Origin: Nesterenkonia xinjiangensis | Lineage (GTDB): Bacteria > Actinomycetota > Actinomycetes > Actinomycetales > Micrococcaceae | Length of the DNA stretch: 64,000 nucleotides | Direction: 5' to 3' | NCBI RefSeq assembly: GCF_013410745.1 | Contig: NZ_JACCFY010000001.1 | Coordinates: 3,472,001-3,536,000, forward strand | In this document: positions 19,908-27,865 of the stretch, piece after piece | Numbering within the stretch: the stretch's first letter is position 1 | How the letters are laid out: every line of letters starts with the position of its first letter | The notes under the pieces: model-generated | What the model saw: only the letters and a program-made list of their open reading frames with translations | The model's database searches: none | What the model was told of the DNA's origin: nothing | Program-made: the position numbers and the translations under genes

Positions 19908-20816
19908 ATGACCCAGTCTGACCAGTCCCAGCCCTTGGCCGCCCAGGCGGTGGCCCCGGCCAGCGTCGCCCTCGACCACCTGCCGAAGCGCGCCATCGGC
20001 ATCGATGTGGGCGGCACCGGCATCAAGGGCGGGATCGTCAATCTACACAAGGGCAAGCTGGTCGGGGAACGCTTCCGCATCCCGACGCCGAGGCCTGCCA
20101 CACCGGAGGCCGTGGCCGAGGTCATCAGCACCATCCTGGAGGAGCTGCTGGGGCGCGAGAAGGCTCCCGACCGGGACGAGCTGGCGGTGGGCGTGCTGGT
20201 GCCCGGCATCGTGATCGACAACGTGGTGCTCTCCGCGGCGAACATCGACGACTCCTGGATCGAATGCGACGCCGGCGAGCTTCTGCGCGAGCTCCCCGGG
20301 GACATCTTCACGTTCAACGACGCCGACGGTGCCGGCCTGGCCGAGGCGCGCTACGGCGCCGGCGCCGGGCGGTCGGGCTCCGTCCTGACCATCACCCTGG
20401 GTACAGGCATCGGCTCGGCCCTGGTGCACGACGGGGTGCTCGTGCCCAACAGCGAGCTGGGCCATCTGGAGTTCGAAGGCGAGGTCGCCGAGGTGGTGGC
20501 CTCCGCCGCTGCCCGGGAGCGGATGGACATGCCCTGGGATGAGTACGGGAGGCTCCTAGACCGCTATCTCACCCATGTGGAGCGGCTGTTCTCCCCCTCG
20601 CAGTTCATCATCGGAGGAGGCATCTCCAAACGCAGCGACGATTTCCTGCCGCAGGTCAGCAGCCCTCGCGCCCCCGTGGTTCCGGCACAGCTGAAGAACA
20701 ACGCCGGCATCGTGGGCGCGGCCCTCTATGGAGCGGAACAGCGCGCCCTGGCCCAGCGATCCGACGCCGCGGATCTCGATCGCGTGGCCGCGGAGAAAGT
20801 TGCCGCTGAAGCCTGA
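19908..20816 (+). CDS. ppgK: Polyphosphate glucokinase
   Basis: PpgK phosphorylates glucose with polyphosphate or ATP. It is a ROK-type kinase: the phosphate-binding loop IGIDVGGTGIKGGIV (about residue 29), catalytic FNDADGAGLAEARYG, LGTGIGSALVHDG and the C-terminal GGGISKRSDDFLP. The 302-residue reading starts at an ATG with GGAGAG upstream. An in-frame GTG at 19770 with TATCCT at 19759-19764 would give a leaderless 348-residue form, but its extra residues look random. The gene stands alone between map and a tRNA gene. Confidence 0.94.
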   Translation: MTQSDQSQPLAAQAVAPASVALDHLPKRAIGIDVGGTGIKGGIVNLHKGKLVGERFRIPTPRPATPEAVAEVISTILEELLGREKAPDRDELAVGVLVPGIVIDNVVLSAANIDDSWIECDAGELLRELPGDIFTFNDADGAGLAEARYGAGAGRSGSVLTITLGTGIGSALVHDGVLVPNSELGHLEFEGEVAEVVASAAARERMDMPWDEYGRLLDRYLTHVERLFSPSQFIIGGGISKRSDDFLPQVSSPRAPVVPAQLKNNAGIVGAALYGAEQRALAQRSDAADLDRVAAEKVAAEA

Positions 20817-20845
20817 GCTCCGGCCTCGTCCGCAGGGAGTCTTGG

Positions 20846-20851
20846 TATAGT
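20846..20851 (+). promoter_or_regulatory. Probable -10 element of the tRNA-Val gene
   Basis: TATAGT lies 61 nt before the mature tRNA 5' end, in the gap after ppgK. No clear -35 partner is visible. Confidence 0.4.
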
Positions 20852-20912
20852 TCAGACGCCGGTGCGCCCGTCCCCTGTCACCGCGCGACCACGGGACGAG
20901 GCCGCCGGTCCA

Positions 20913-20985
20913 GGGCCTTTAGCTCAGCTGGTAGAGCATCGCGTTTACACCGCGAGTGTCGTCGGTTCGATCCCGGCAGGGCCCA
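20913..20985 (+). tRNA. tRNA-Val (anticodon TAC)
   Basis: These 73 nt fold into a full cloverleaf. The acceptor stem is GGGCCTT with AGGGCCC. The D stem is GCTC/GAGC, and the anticodon stem TCGCG/CGCGA encloses loop TTTACAC with anticodon TAC at 20946-20948. The variable loop is GTGTC, the T arm is GTCGG-TTCGATC-CCGGC, and the discriminator is A. The CCA end is not encoded. Confidence 0.97.
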
Positions 20986-21091
20986 CACGATCGGTGTCGT
21001 CCTCAGCCCATCGGACACCCGTCGCACCAGCGCATCTCCAGTCTCCTGACGCGGACTCGGTGAGGAGGCGCCACTCGGAACGAGGCACTCG

Positions 21092-21712
21092 ATGTCCGCA
21101 GCTGTGGACCTGCACTATCCCTTCGACGGCCGGTGGCTGACGCAGAACAGCCCTGCCGATCGAGTGCCCAGCCACGGCACTGTCCTGTTCGCCGCCTCGT
21201 ACGCCATCGACTTCGTGCCTGTGGACGACACCGGGCGCACCGCTCCGATCTCCCTGCGCTCACTTGTGCGCTCGGAATCACCGGACCGGTTCCCGGGCTT
21301 CGGCCGCCCGGTGCTGGCGCCGGTCGAGGGGGTCATCGTGGCGGCGCATGACGCCGAAGGCGATCACGCCGTCCATCGCGGGCTGCCCTCAGTCGGCTAT
21401 GCCCTCACCCAGCGCTCCCGCGCGACCCAGGGCTGGGTCGCCCTCGCCGGCAATCATGTGTTCATCGATGCCGGCGGCGCCGTCATCGTCCTCTGCCACC
21501 TCCAGCAGGACAGTGTCTGCGTGGAGGTCGGGCAGAAGGTGCGTCCCGGCGACATGCTGGGACGCTGCGGGAACTCAGGCAACAGCACCGAACCGCACCT
21601 CCACCTTCAGGCGATGGACCGGTCCGACGTTGAGCGCGCCCGAGCTGTGCCCTTCACCTTGCGCGGCTCGCTGCCGCCCAATGGCGTGGTCGTCGACAGC
21701 GGGAAGGTCTGA
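21092..21712 (+). CDS. M23 family (LytM-like) metallopeptidase, no signal peptide
   Basis: This is a 206-residue protein with a peptidase M23 fold: the zinc-site start SHGTVLFAASYAIDF supplies His and Asp, and GRCGNSGNSTEPHLHLQAM carries the HxH motif. A GQKVRPGDMLG turn precedes the metal motif as in lysostaphin-type enzymes. No signal peptide is visible, so it may act inside the cell or be an orphan relative. It lies downstream of the tRNA gene and ends at a strong hairpin. Confidence 0.87.
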   Translation: MSAAVDLHYPFDGRWLTQNSPADRVPSHGTVLFAASYAIDFVPVDDTGRTAPISLRSLVRSESPDRFPGFGRPVLAPVEGVIVAAHDAEGDHAVHRGLPSVGYALTQRSRATQGWVALAGNHVFIDAGGAVIVLCHLQQDSVCVEVGQKVRPGDMLGRCGNSGNSTEPHLHLQAMDRSDVERARAVPFTLRGSLPPNGVVVDSGKV

Positions 21713-21735
21713 GCCCCACCGAGCCTCCGATGACA

Positions 21736-21773
21736 GGAGCCCGGGTCCACGCTGATGCGTAGACCCGGGCTCC
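21736..21773. terminator. Hairpin terminator after the M23 peptidase gene
   Basis: The arms 21736-21747 and 21762-21773 are complementary over 12 bp. After a one-base mismatch an inner ACGC/GCGT stem closes a TGAT loop. It lies between convergent genes and can serve both. Confidence 0.75.
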
Positions 21774-21811
21774 GGTCAGGTGCTGAGAGGCGCCGCTGAC
21801 CGCGCGTGCGC

Positions 21812-21964
21812 TCAGTGCTCGTCGTAGTGGTCGCCATGGGCGGCGTGGCGGTGGCCGTCGTGGACGTAGTCCACGTGGTCCTCGTGCGGCACTGCTTCGT
21901 GGCCGCAGTTCTCGCCGTGCTGGTGCTCCTCGACGGTGTGCTCGGCAGCCTTGTGGTCAGTCAT
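21812..21964 (-). CDS. Histidine-rich 50-residue protein, probable metal buffer
   Basis: The frame runs from ATG at 21964 to TGA at 21812. The 50-residue product has 13 histidines, one cysteine (ENCGHE) and many acidic residues, for example HEDHVDYVHDGHRHAAHGDH. Such composition suits binding of Zn(II), Ni(II) or Cu(I). Its start overlaps the stop of the upstream SmtB-like gene (ATGA), so both are made together. No domain is recognised; a metal-storage or chaperone role is inferred from composition and neighbour. Confidence 0.8.
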   Translation of the reverse strand: MTDHKAAEHTVEEHQHGENCGHEAVPHEDHVDYVHDGHRHAAHGDHYDEH

Positions 21965-22293
21965 GGTGAGATCCTTCCGGGCCGTCGGTCGGCCGTCTTC
22001 GTGGTGTGAGACTCTTCGACGTGCGCGATGGCGTCATCGACGATATGTGCGACATGATCGTCCGCCAGGTGATAGTTCATGGCTTTGCCATGCCGGTCCG
22101 CCGCCACCAGCCCCGCCTGCTTCAAGGACCGCAGGTGCTGGGAGACCAACGGCTGCGACATTCCTGTCACCTCCACCAGTCTCCCCACCGTTCGGGGCGA
22201 CTCGCCGAGCAGCTGCAGCAGCTGGAGCCTCGACTCATTGCCGAGGACTTTGAACAGCTGAGCAGCCGCCACCACACCGTGTTCGTCGTGCAC
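21961..22293 (-). CDS. SmtB/ArsR-family zinc-responsive repressor
   Basis: This is a 110-residue winged-helix protein. The recognition helix is in VTGMSQPLVSQHLRSLKQAG. The C-terminal helix DDHVAHIVDDAIAHVEESH carries D/H...H/E residues spaced as in the alpha-5 zinc site of SmtB and CzrA (D-x-H-x10-H-x2-E/H), so a zinc (or cobalt) sensor is likely. The start is a GTG with GAGGTGGAG upstream. Binding of its operator (22316-22335) probably represses its own operon, including the histidine-rich protein. Confidence 0.88.
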   Translation of the reverse strand: MHDEHGVVAAAQLFKVLGNESRLQLLQLLGESPRTVGRLVEVTGMSQPLVSQHLRSLKQAGLVAADRHGKAMNYHLADDHVAHIVDDAIAHVEESHTTKTADRRPGRISP

Positions 22294-22315
22294 AGCTCCA
22301 CCTCACCACACATAT

Positions 22316-22335
22316 AAATAGATTGCAATCTGTTT
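22316..22335. promoter_or_regulatory. Palindromic operator of the SmtB-like repressor
   Basis: A perfect 12-bp palindrome AGATTGCAATCT (22320-22331) extends to a 20-bp inverted repeat with one mismatch. It lies 23 nt upstream of the repressor start, next to AT-rich TATTTATAT sequence that can hold the -10. This is the usual site for self-repression by ArsR/SmtB proteins. Confidence 0.6.
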
Positions 22336-22592
22336 ACCGGGAATCGTTCTCAAGGCCTTCAGAATAGGCGAGCCCCTGTCGGGCACGTCACCCGGCACCC
22401 CCACCCGGAGGACCCGCCCCACGCGGGGTCGCAGCCGGTGAGCTCGTGCCATCGACCGCTGGGTTAAGTAGACTGCCGAGCGTCCGTGTCGAGGACGACG
22501 AGGCACTGCCTACGTCACGGGCGAGGGAGCGGGACCCGGCGAGACGGTGGAGCTGCGCTCCATCATGCGACCCGGCGGGAAGAGGAGGAACC

Positions 22593-23132
22593 GTGCCTGA
22601 CCCCCACACCGACGGCGGCTCTGCCGCCACCTCGCCTCGGCGGCACGCGCCGACGTCCCGCCGGACGATTCGTCTCTCCTTCCTGGTCGCGGCAGTCCTG
22701 GGCACGCTGCATGCGATTCCCAGCTTCTACTGGGCCCTGGGCGGCGAACGGCTGCTGCCACTGGTCGGACAGTGGGCCGTCGACGCCGTCAGGCAGGGCG
22801 ACACCTCGTGGACGCTCCTCCTGCTGGCGACTGGTGTGCTGAAGCTCGCCGCCGCATGGGTGCCGATGCTCGCCGAGGAGGGCGGACTCCCCTGGCCCAA
22901 GCTGTGGCGAGCGACCTCCTGGGTGGGAGCCGTGGGCCTGATCCTCTACGGAGGTGCCGATATCGTCGCCGGCGGGCTCGTCCTGATGGGTGTCCTGGAC
23001 GTCGAGGTCAGCGACCGAACCGGTCTCCTCGGGCACACCCTCCTCTGGGGTCCCCATTTCATGCTGTGGGGACTGGCACTGCTCGGTGCCCTGGTGCTGA
23101 GCCGGCGTGGTCCCGGAGCCTCGTCGCGATGA
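22593..23132 (+). CDS. DUF3995 membrane protein
   Basis: This is a 179-residue protein with an N-terminal cytoplasmic tail (SPRRHAPTSRRTIR) and four membrane segments, a pattern matching DUF3995 (LHAIPSFYWALGGERLLPL, GVLKLAAAWVPML, YGGADIVAGGLVLMGV, LLGHTLLWGPHFMLWGLALL). The function is unknown. The GTG at 22593 is chosen because AGGAGG lies 4 nt upstream; the longer frame from 22446 has no membrane or domain features before this point. It is divergent from the SmtB operon and convergent with the iron transporter. Confidence 0.86.
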   Translation: MPDPHTDGGSAATSPRRHAPTSRRTIRLSFLVAAVLGTLHAIPSFYWALGGERLLPLVGQWAVDAVRQGDTSWTLLLLATGVLKLAAAWVPMLAEEGGLPWPKLWRATSWVGAVGLILYGGADIVAGGLVLMGVLDVEVSDRTGLLGHTLLWGPHFMLWGLALLGALVLSRRGPGASSR

Positions 23133-23155
23133 TTCCGCCAGACTCCGTCGAGGTG

Positions 23156-24364
23156 TCAGCGAGGAGAGAGCAGCTCGATGCCAGGAGCATCAGCAGCCCC
23201 TGATCCCCCGGATGCGGCCGGATACAGGACCCCGACCCCGGTGACCGTCAGCCCGACCGCAGCACCGGCTCGCAGGGGGTCGGCGTTGAGCCGACGCACC
23301 CGGACGAGCTCCTTGAGCCCTTCCACCGCCACCACAGCCGTGGTGTCGTGGCCGAAGTACTGCGAGGACACCACGATCCCCGGCGTGCCCTGTTCGGTGA
23401 GCTCGATCTGCTCCGGACGCAGCATCACGGTGCCGTGCCCGGGTTGGCCGTCGGGGACCTCGGGCGAATTCTGAGGGGCCGTGAGCTCGGCTGCGTCCGG
23501 GGAGATCACTCGTATCTCACCCAGGGCCGTGGTGGCTCGGCCGGTGCCCGTGGTCCGCGCCGGGAGCAGCACCGACTCCCCGAGGAACTGTGCGGTGCGG
23601 GTGTCCCGCGGACGCCGGTAGACGGACTCTGGACTGCCGATCTGAGAGAGGCGTCCCTCCTGGAGCACGGCCACCTGATCTGCGAAGGACAGCGCCTCGT
23701 CCTGATCATGGGTGACCAGCACCGTGGTGGTGCCGGTGGTGGCGAGGATCTCACGCACTGCCTGACGAGTGGTCTCGCGGAGCCCCGCGTCCAGCGCGGA
23801 GAAGGGTTCGTCGAGCAGGATGACGTCAGGCCGGCGTGCCAGCGCCCGAGCCAGTGCGACGCGCTGCCGCTGGCCGCCAGAGAGCTGGTCGGGCCTCCGG
23901 CGAGCGTGCTCACGGTCCAGGCTGACCAGATCAAGGAGCTCCTCGACCCGGCGCCGGGTCTCCCTGCGTCGAGTCCCGCGCGGCAGGCCGAAGGCGATGT
24001 TGCCGGCGACGTCAAGGTGCGGGAAGAGCGCTCCGTCCTGCGCCACCAGGCCGATGCTGCGCCGATGTGGCGCCACGGCTGTGACATCGGCGCCGCGGAG
24101 CATCACGGCCCCGGATCCAGGGTCGAGGAAACCGGCGATGACCCGTAGCAGCGAGGTCTTTCCAGAGCCCGATGGCCCCACGATCGCGGTGGTGGTGCCG
24201 GCCGACACCTGCAGAGCGATGTCGTGAAGAACCCGCTCCCCGCCGAAGCTGACCGCCACGCCTGTGACCTCCAGTCCCGCGGGGGTGGCGACATCGAGCG
24301 GACTCGACGCGGCCGCGGCAGGGTGGGGCTCGGATGTCGAGGTGTTCAGGGTCAGGGCGCTCAT
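23156..24364 (-). CDS. fbpC: Iron(III) ABC transporter, ATP-binding subunit (FbpC-like)
   Basis: This is a 402-residue ATPase with Walker A (VGPSGSGKTSLLR, about residue 60), the Q-loop LVAQDGALFP, signature QLSGGQRQRVALARAL, Walker B VILLDEPFSALD, H-loop VTHDQDEAL, and a C-terminal TOBE-like regulatory region. It energises ferric ion import through FbpB. The ATG at 24364 overlaps the fbpB stop by 4 nt. Order and strand give an operon fbpA-fbpB-fbpC. Substrate is inferred from the tyrosine motif of the binding protein. Confidence 0.88.
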   Translation of the reverse strand: MSALTLNTSTSEPHPAAAASSPLDVATPAGLEVTGVAVSFGGERVLHDIALQVSAGTTTAIVGPSGSGKTSLLRVIAGFLDPGSGAVMLRGADVTAVAPHRRSIGLVAQDGALFPHLDVAGNIAFGLPRGTRRRETRRRVEELLDLVSLDREHARRRPDQLSGGQRQRVALARALARRPDVILLDEPFSALDAGLRETTRQAVREILATTGTTTVLVTHDQDEALSFADQVAVLQEGRLSQIGSPESVYRRPRDTRTAQFLGESVLLPARTTGTGRATTALGEIRVISPDAAELTAPQNSPEVPDGQPGHGTVMLRPEQIELTEQGTPGIVVSSQYFGHDTTAVVAVEGLKELVRVRRLNADPLRAGAAVGLTVTGVGVLYPAASGGSGAADAPGIELLSPR

Positions 24365-25890
24365 CGGACCTCCTTGAGCAGTCGAGAGATCATCATCCAG
24401 GCCGGGACCGCGGCGACGAGCACCAGCAGCGCCGCAAACGGTGCGGCGGCCGCATAGGATTCGTTGCCGGTGTAGGTCCACAGCCGCGTGGCCAGGGTGT
24501 CGAATCCGGTGGGTCGCAGCATGAGGGTCGCGGGAAGCTCCTTGATCACGGTCAGCAGCACCAGAAGCGCCCCGGAGATGATCCCCGGGAGCATCAGCGG
24601 CAGGGTGACCCGGGCGTAGGCCAGCAGGGGGCTCTTGCCGAGTGCGCGGGCGGCATCCTCAAGCTCGGGAGGGGCGCTCAGCGCGGAGGAGAACACCGGA
24701 CCCAGGGCCAGCGGCAGCATGAGGGTGCAGTAGGCCAGGGTGAGAAGCCACATCGTCTGATAGAGCCCCGGGAGCACAGTGATGCCCAGCATGACCACAG
24801 AGAGCCCGATGACCACGCCGGGCAGCGAGTGCGCCAGATAGGCGGTGCGCTCGAGGAGTCGAGCGAGCACGGTGGGGCGCCGGGCGAGCCATAGGCCCAG
24901 CGGCACCGCGACCACGGTGGTCGCGGCCGCCGCGGCGCCGGCGGCCCACAGAGAGTTTCCCAGTGCGGCGAGGATCTCCCCGATCGATCCGGGCCGCGAG
25001 ACCCCCTGGGCACTCCAGACACCGAGGGCGCACAGCGGCACGCCGAGCCCGACGACGACCGGCGCCCATCCCAGCAGCGCGGCCGGGGCCGCCCAGCGCC
25101 CCACATCGAGAAGCTCCGGGCGCGTGCGACTCGCCCCGGAGAGGCTCGCGTAGCGGGTTCCGGTGCGTCGGATGCGTCCCTCCGCAGTGAGCACGCAGAG
25201 GGTGAAGACCAGCAGCACCGAGGAGAGCGCAATGCCTCCCAGCCGGTCGAAGCCCATGGAGAAGCTGGTGAACACGGCACGGGTGAAGGTGTCTACGCGC
25301 AGGATCGACACGGCACCGAAGTCGGCGATGACGTAGACAGCACACAGCAGCCCTCCGGCCGTGATCGCCGGAGCGGCCTGCCGTGCGGTGACGGTGAAGA
25401 ACGTGGTGACCGGTCCCCGCCCCAGTGACCGGGCCGCCTCCTCCTGACCGGGGTCGACGGCGACCAGCGCAGCGACTGCGGGAAGGTACACATAGGGGTA
25501 GGTCACCGACGTGATGACCAGCACAGCGGCGGCGAAGCCCTCGAAGGTGGTTCCTGGACTGATCAGGGCGTTCATCGACTGCCAGCCGAAGGCCGCCACG
25601 TAGGAGGGGATGGCCAGCGGCAGCGCAGCGGCTACGCCCAAGGCGAGGCGGCCGCGCACCCGGATCCGGGTCACCAGCACGGCGAGACCGACGCCGACGG
25701 CCACGCACAGCGCCGTGACCGCACCGGTCAGGGCCAGTGAGGTGACGGCGAGCCGCCCGCTGCGCGCGCTGAACACCACGTCGATGAAGTCCCCCGGCGG
25801 GTACTGGGCGGCTCGGACCACCAGGTAGGCCAGCGGCAGCAGTGCCACACCTGTGCCCACCAGGGCGGCCGCCCGCAGCCACCAGGGCAC
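24361..25890 (-). CDS. fbpB: Iron(III) ABC transporter, permease (FbpB-like, fused dimer)
   Basis: This is a 509-residue membrane protein with two copies of the BPD permease domain and about 12 helices. Two EAA-type loops are visible: QEEAARSLGRGPVTTFF (about residue 149) and LEDAARALGKSPLLAYARV (about residue 412). This double layout is that of FbpB/CysU-type iron permeases. The GTG start (25890) lies just past an 11-bp hairpin that separates it from fbpA. Confidence 0.88.
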   Translation of the reverse strand: MPWWLRAAALVGTGVALLPLAYLVVRAAQYPPGDFIDVVFSARSGRLAVTSLALTGAVTALCVAVGVGLAVLVTRIRVRGRLALGVAAALPLAIPSYVAAFGWQSMNALISPGTTFEGFAAAVLVITSVTYPYVYLPAVAALVAVDPGQEEAARSLGRGPVTTFFTVTARQAAPAITAGGLLCAVYVIADFGAVSILRVDTFTRAVFTSFSMGFDRLGGIALSSVLLVFTLCVLTAEGRIRRTGTRYASLSGASRTRPELLDVGRWAAPAALLGWAPVVVGLGVPLCALGVWSAQGVSRPGSIGEILAALGNSLWAAGAAAAATTVVAVPLGLWLARRPTVLARLLERTAYLAHSLPGVVIGLSVVMLGITVLPGLYQTMWLLTLAYCTLMLPLALGPVFSSALSAPPELEDAARALGKSPLLAYARVTLPLMLPGIISGALLVLLTVIKELPATLMLRPTGFDTLATRLWTYTGNESYAAAAPFAALLVLVAAVPAWMMISRLLKEVR

Positions 25891-25896
25891 ACCGAC

Positions 25897-25923
25897 GGCT
25901 CCGCCCCTGCCGGGGGCGGAGCC
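25897..25923 (-). terminator. 11-bp hairpin between fbpA and fbpB
   Basis: The arms 25897-25907 and 25913-25923 (GGCTCCGCCCC on plus) are perfectly complementary around a 5-nt loop. It lies in the 75-nt gap between the binding-protein and permease genes. There is no T-run, so it may act as a stability or attenuation element that keeps fbpA expressed above fbpB. Confidence 0.7.
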
Positions 25924-25965
25924 GCGAGTGCGCCGGAGGCGTCCGGCGGTGGCCAGGGTGATGGG

Positions 25966-27015
25966 TCAGCCCACCAGCCCGGACTCGGTGATCATCTGCA
26001 CGGTGGTCTCCAGGTCTTCCAAGGAGTTCAGGTCGATCTCAGGGACATCCAGGTCCTCCAGAGCGGGCATCCCTTCGGGTCCCTCCACACCCTCGATCAG
26101 CGGGTACTCCGCGGTCTCCTCCGCGAAGTAGCGCTGTCCGTCCTCACTGAGCAGGTGCTCCACCAGCGTCTGGGAGGCCTCGTGTTCCGCGTCGAACAGC
26201 CCGACGCCGGCCACGTTCACCAGGGCCCCGATGTCGCCGCCGCCGAAGAGGTGGTTCGCGATGTTCAGGTCGGCGGGATCCTGTCCGAGCTCTGCCGCAC
26301 GACCGTAGAGGTAGTAGTGGTTGACCAGACCCATCTCGATGGCGCCGTCGGCGACATCGGACACAATCTCGCCGTTCTTCTCACGGATCTGTGGATCGTT
26401 CTCGGCCAGGCCGGTGAGGAAGTCCTCTGCGGCCTGCTCGCCCTCGACCTCGCGGTACGCGGTCACGAAGGACTGGAAGGACGCGTTGGTCGGGGCGACG
26501 CCGACGCGTCCTTCGTACTCGGGCTCGGTGAGCTCGGCCACCGAGTCGGGCAGGTCCTCCTCGTCGAGGAGGTCCGTGTTGTAGACCAGAGTGCGAGCCC
26601 GGCCAGAGACGCCGATCCAGTGGTCCTCCGCGTCGCGGAACGCCTCCGGAACCTGGCCGCGGGTCTCAGCGTCGAGCTCGTCGAAGAGCCCCTCCTGAGC
26701 CACCGCGCCGAGAGCACCGGCATCCTGGGCGAGGAAGACGTCCGCCGGGGTGTCCTCTCCCTCTTCGAGGATCTGGGCCGCGAGCTCGGCGGTGTCGCCG
26801 TAGCGGACCTCTACCTCGATCCCCGAGTCCTCGGTGAACTGATCGATCAGCGGCTGGATGAGCTCCTCGTTGCGTCCGGAGTACAGCACGAGGCTGTCCT
26901 GACCGGCTTCGGCCTGCTCGCCGGCGCCGTCCTCCTGGTCATCGGCGGCGTTGCCGCAGGAGGTCAGCGTCAGGGCCAGCAGCGCAAGGGCCGCCGGCAT
27001 CAGAGTGCGAGTCAT
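25966..27015 (-). CDS. fbpA: Iron(III) ABC transporter, substrate-binding lipoprotein (FbpA-like)
   Basis: This is a 349-residue exported lipoprotein: signal MTRTLMPAALALLALTLTSC with lipobox L-T-S-C, then a very acidic linker. The ferric-binding fold is shown by LVLYSGRNEELIQPLIDQF, RYGDTAELAAQIL and the paired tyrosines in GLVNHYYLYGRAAE that coordinate Fe(III). The start ATG (27015) has AAAGGACAC upstream; the longer frame to 27258 covers promoter sequence. The protein is unusually acidic, as in salt-adapted species. Confidence 0.93.
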   Translation of the reverse strand: MTRTLMPAALALLALTLTSCGNAADDQEDGAGEQAEAGQDSLVLYSGRNEELIQPLIDQFTEDSGIEVEVRYGDTAELAAQILEEGEDTPADVFLAQDAGALGAVAQEGLFDELDAETRGQVPEAFRDAEDHWIGVSGRARTLVYNTDLLDEEDLPDSVAELTEPEYEGRVGVAPTNASFQSFVTAYREVEGEQAAEDFLTGLAENDPQIREKNGEIVSDVADGAIEMGLVNHYYLYGRAAELGQDPADLNIANHLFGGGDIGALVNVAGVGLFDAEHEASQTLVEHLLSEDGQRYFAEETAEYPLIEGVEGPEGMPALEDLDVPEIDLNSLEDLETTVQMITESGLVG

Positions 27016-27382
27016 CGGATGAGTGTCCTTTCCAAGGGGCGTTGCAGGTGCCCGGGCCGATGGACGTCCCGGGGTGCCCGGACGCCCGGAGCCGTGGCCC
27101 GGTCTGCGTGACTGTCGGAGTGGTGCGTGGCGACCGCGGGTGCGGTCCTTGGTGTGCGACAGCGCGTGCCCGACGTCCCCGACGGGCACAGTGCCACAGT
27201 ATACGCAAGGCGGGTGTTCACTAATTGAGCCCCGGCGCCCTCCAGCGGAGTGAGGCACCCCTTGCCTGTCACATGACGCGCGTCAGCTGCTGGATGTCGC
27301 GCGTCAGCACCACGGAATATGACACGTCGGGGCCATCGGGCCCCGGCCCCCGATGGCCGCGGCGGGCTGAGATGATGAACCC
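27016..27382. other. Divergent intergenic region fbpA / ridA
   Basis: These 367 nt hold no convincing gene. Toward fbpA a -10 TATACT lies at 27203-27198 (minus), giving a leader of about 175 nt with a 7-bp stem (27166-27172 with 27183-27189). Toward ridA there are two related palindromic elements 21 bp apart at 27274-27308, and a possible -10 TATGAC around 27318. Confidence 0.5.
27274..27308. promoter_or_regulatory. Tandem palindromic operator-like sites 21 bp apart
   Basis: TGACGCGCGTCA (27274-27285) is a perfect 12-bp palindrome. A near copy TGTCGCGCGTCA lies at 27295-27306, and GCGCGTCAGC is repeated exactly at 27278-27287 and 27299-27308. The 21-bp spacing is two helical turns, typical of cooperative repressor sites. 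The regulator is unknown. Confidence 0.5.
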
Positions 27383-27865
27383 ATGGACGCCTCCCCCGCT
27401 GACCGGCCCTCGCCCGTCACCCTGCACCGCTCCGTCACGCTGAGCGATGTCGCCGAGTATGCCTATGCCTCCACCGTCCCCGCCGGAGCCCGACTGGCCT
27501 TCCTGGCCGGCTCCTGCCCGCTCGACGCCTATGGGCGGACCGTCGCCGTCGGCGACGTCGCGGGCCAGGCCCACCGGTGTGTGGAGAACCTGCGCACGGT
27601 GCTCAGCGAGCTCGGTGCCGACCTGAGCCATGTGGCCACCACCCGCGTGCTGGTCGCCTCGTCCCGGCAGCAGGACCTCGTCGCGGCCTGGGAGGTCGTC
27701 CGCGACAGCTTCGGCGCCCACGACGTGCCCAGCACCCTCGTCGGTGTGGCCGCCCTCGGCTACGACGACCAGCTCGTGGAGATCGAGTCCACGGCGGTCC
27801 TCGACGCGGAGCCGGCCGCTCAGCTGACGCCGAGGGCCTCCTGGATGGGCCCGGAGACGAAGTAG
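27383..27865 (+). CDS. RidA/YjgF family protein
   Basis: This is a 160-residue protein with the RidA fold. The segment LAFLAGSCPLDAYGRTVAVGDVAGQAHRCVENL and the later LVEIESTAVLD fit the family. The catalytic Arg of true enamine deaminases (near the IEI motif) is not clear here, so the activity may differ. The ATG at 27383 has weak ribosome-binding sequence. The gene overlaps the 3' end of the NCS2 permease by 46 nt on the opposite strand. Confidence 0.82.
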   Translation: MDASPADRPSPVTLHRSVTLSDVAEYAYASTVPAGARLAFLAGSCPLDAYGRTVAVGDVAGQAHRCVENLRTVLSELGADLSHVATTRVLVASSRQQDLVAAWEVVRDSFGAHDVPSTLVGVAALGYDDQLVEIESTAVLDAEPAAQLTPRASWMGPETK

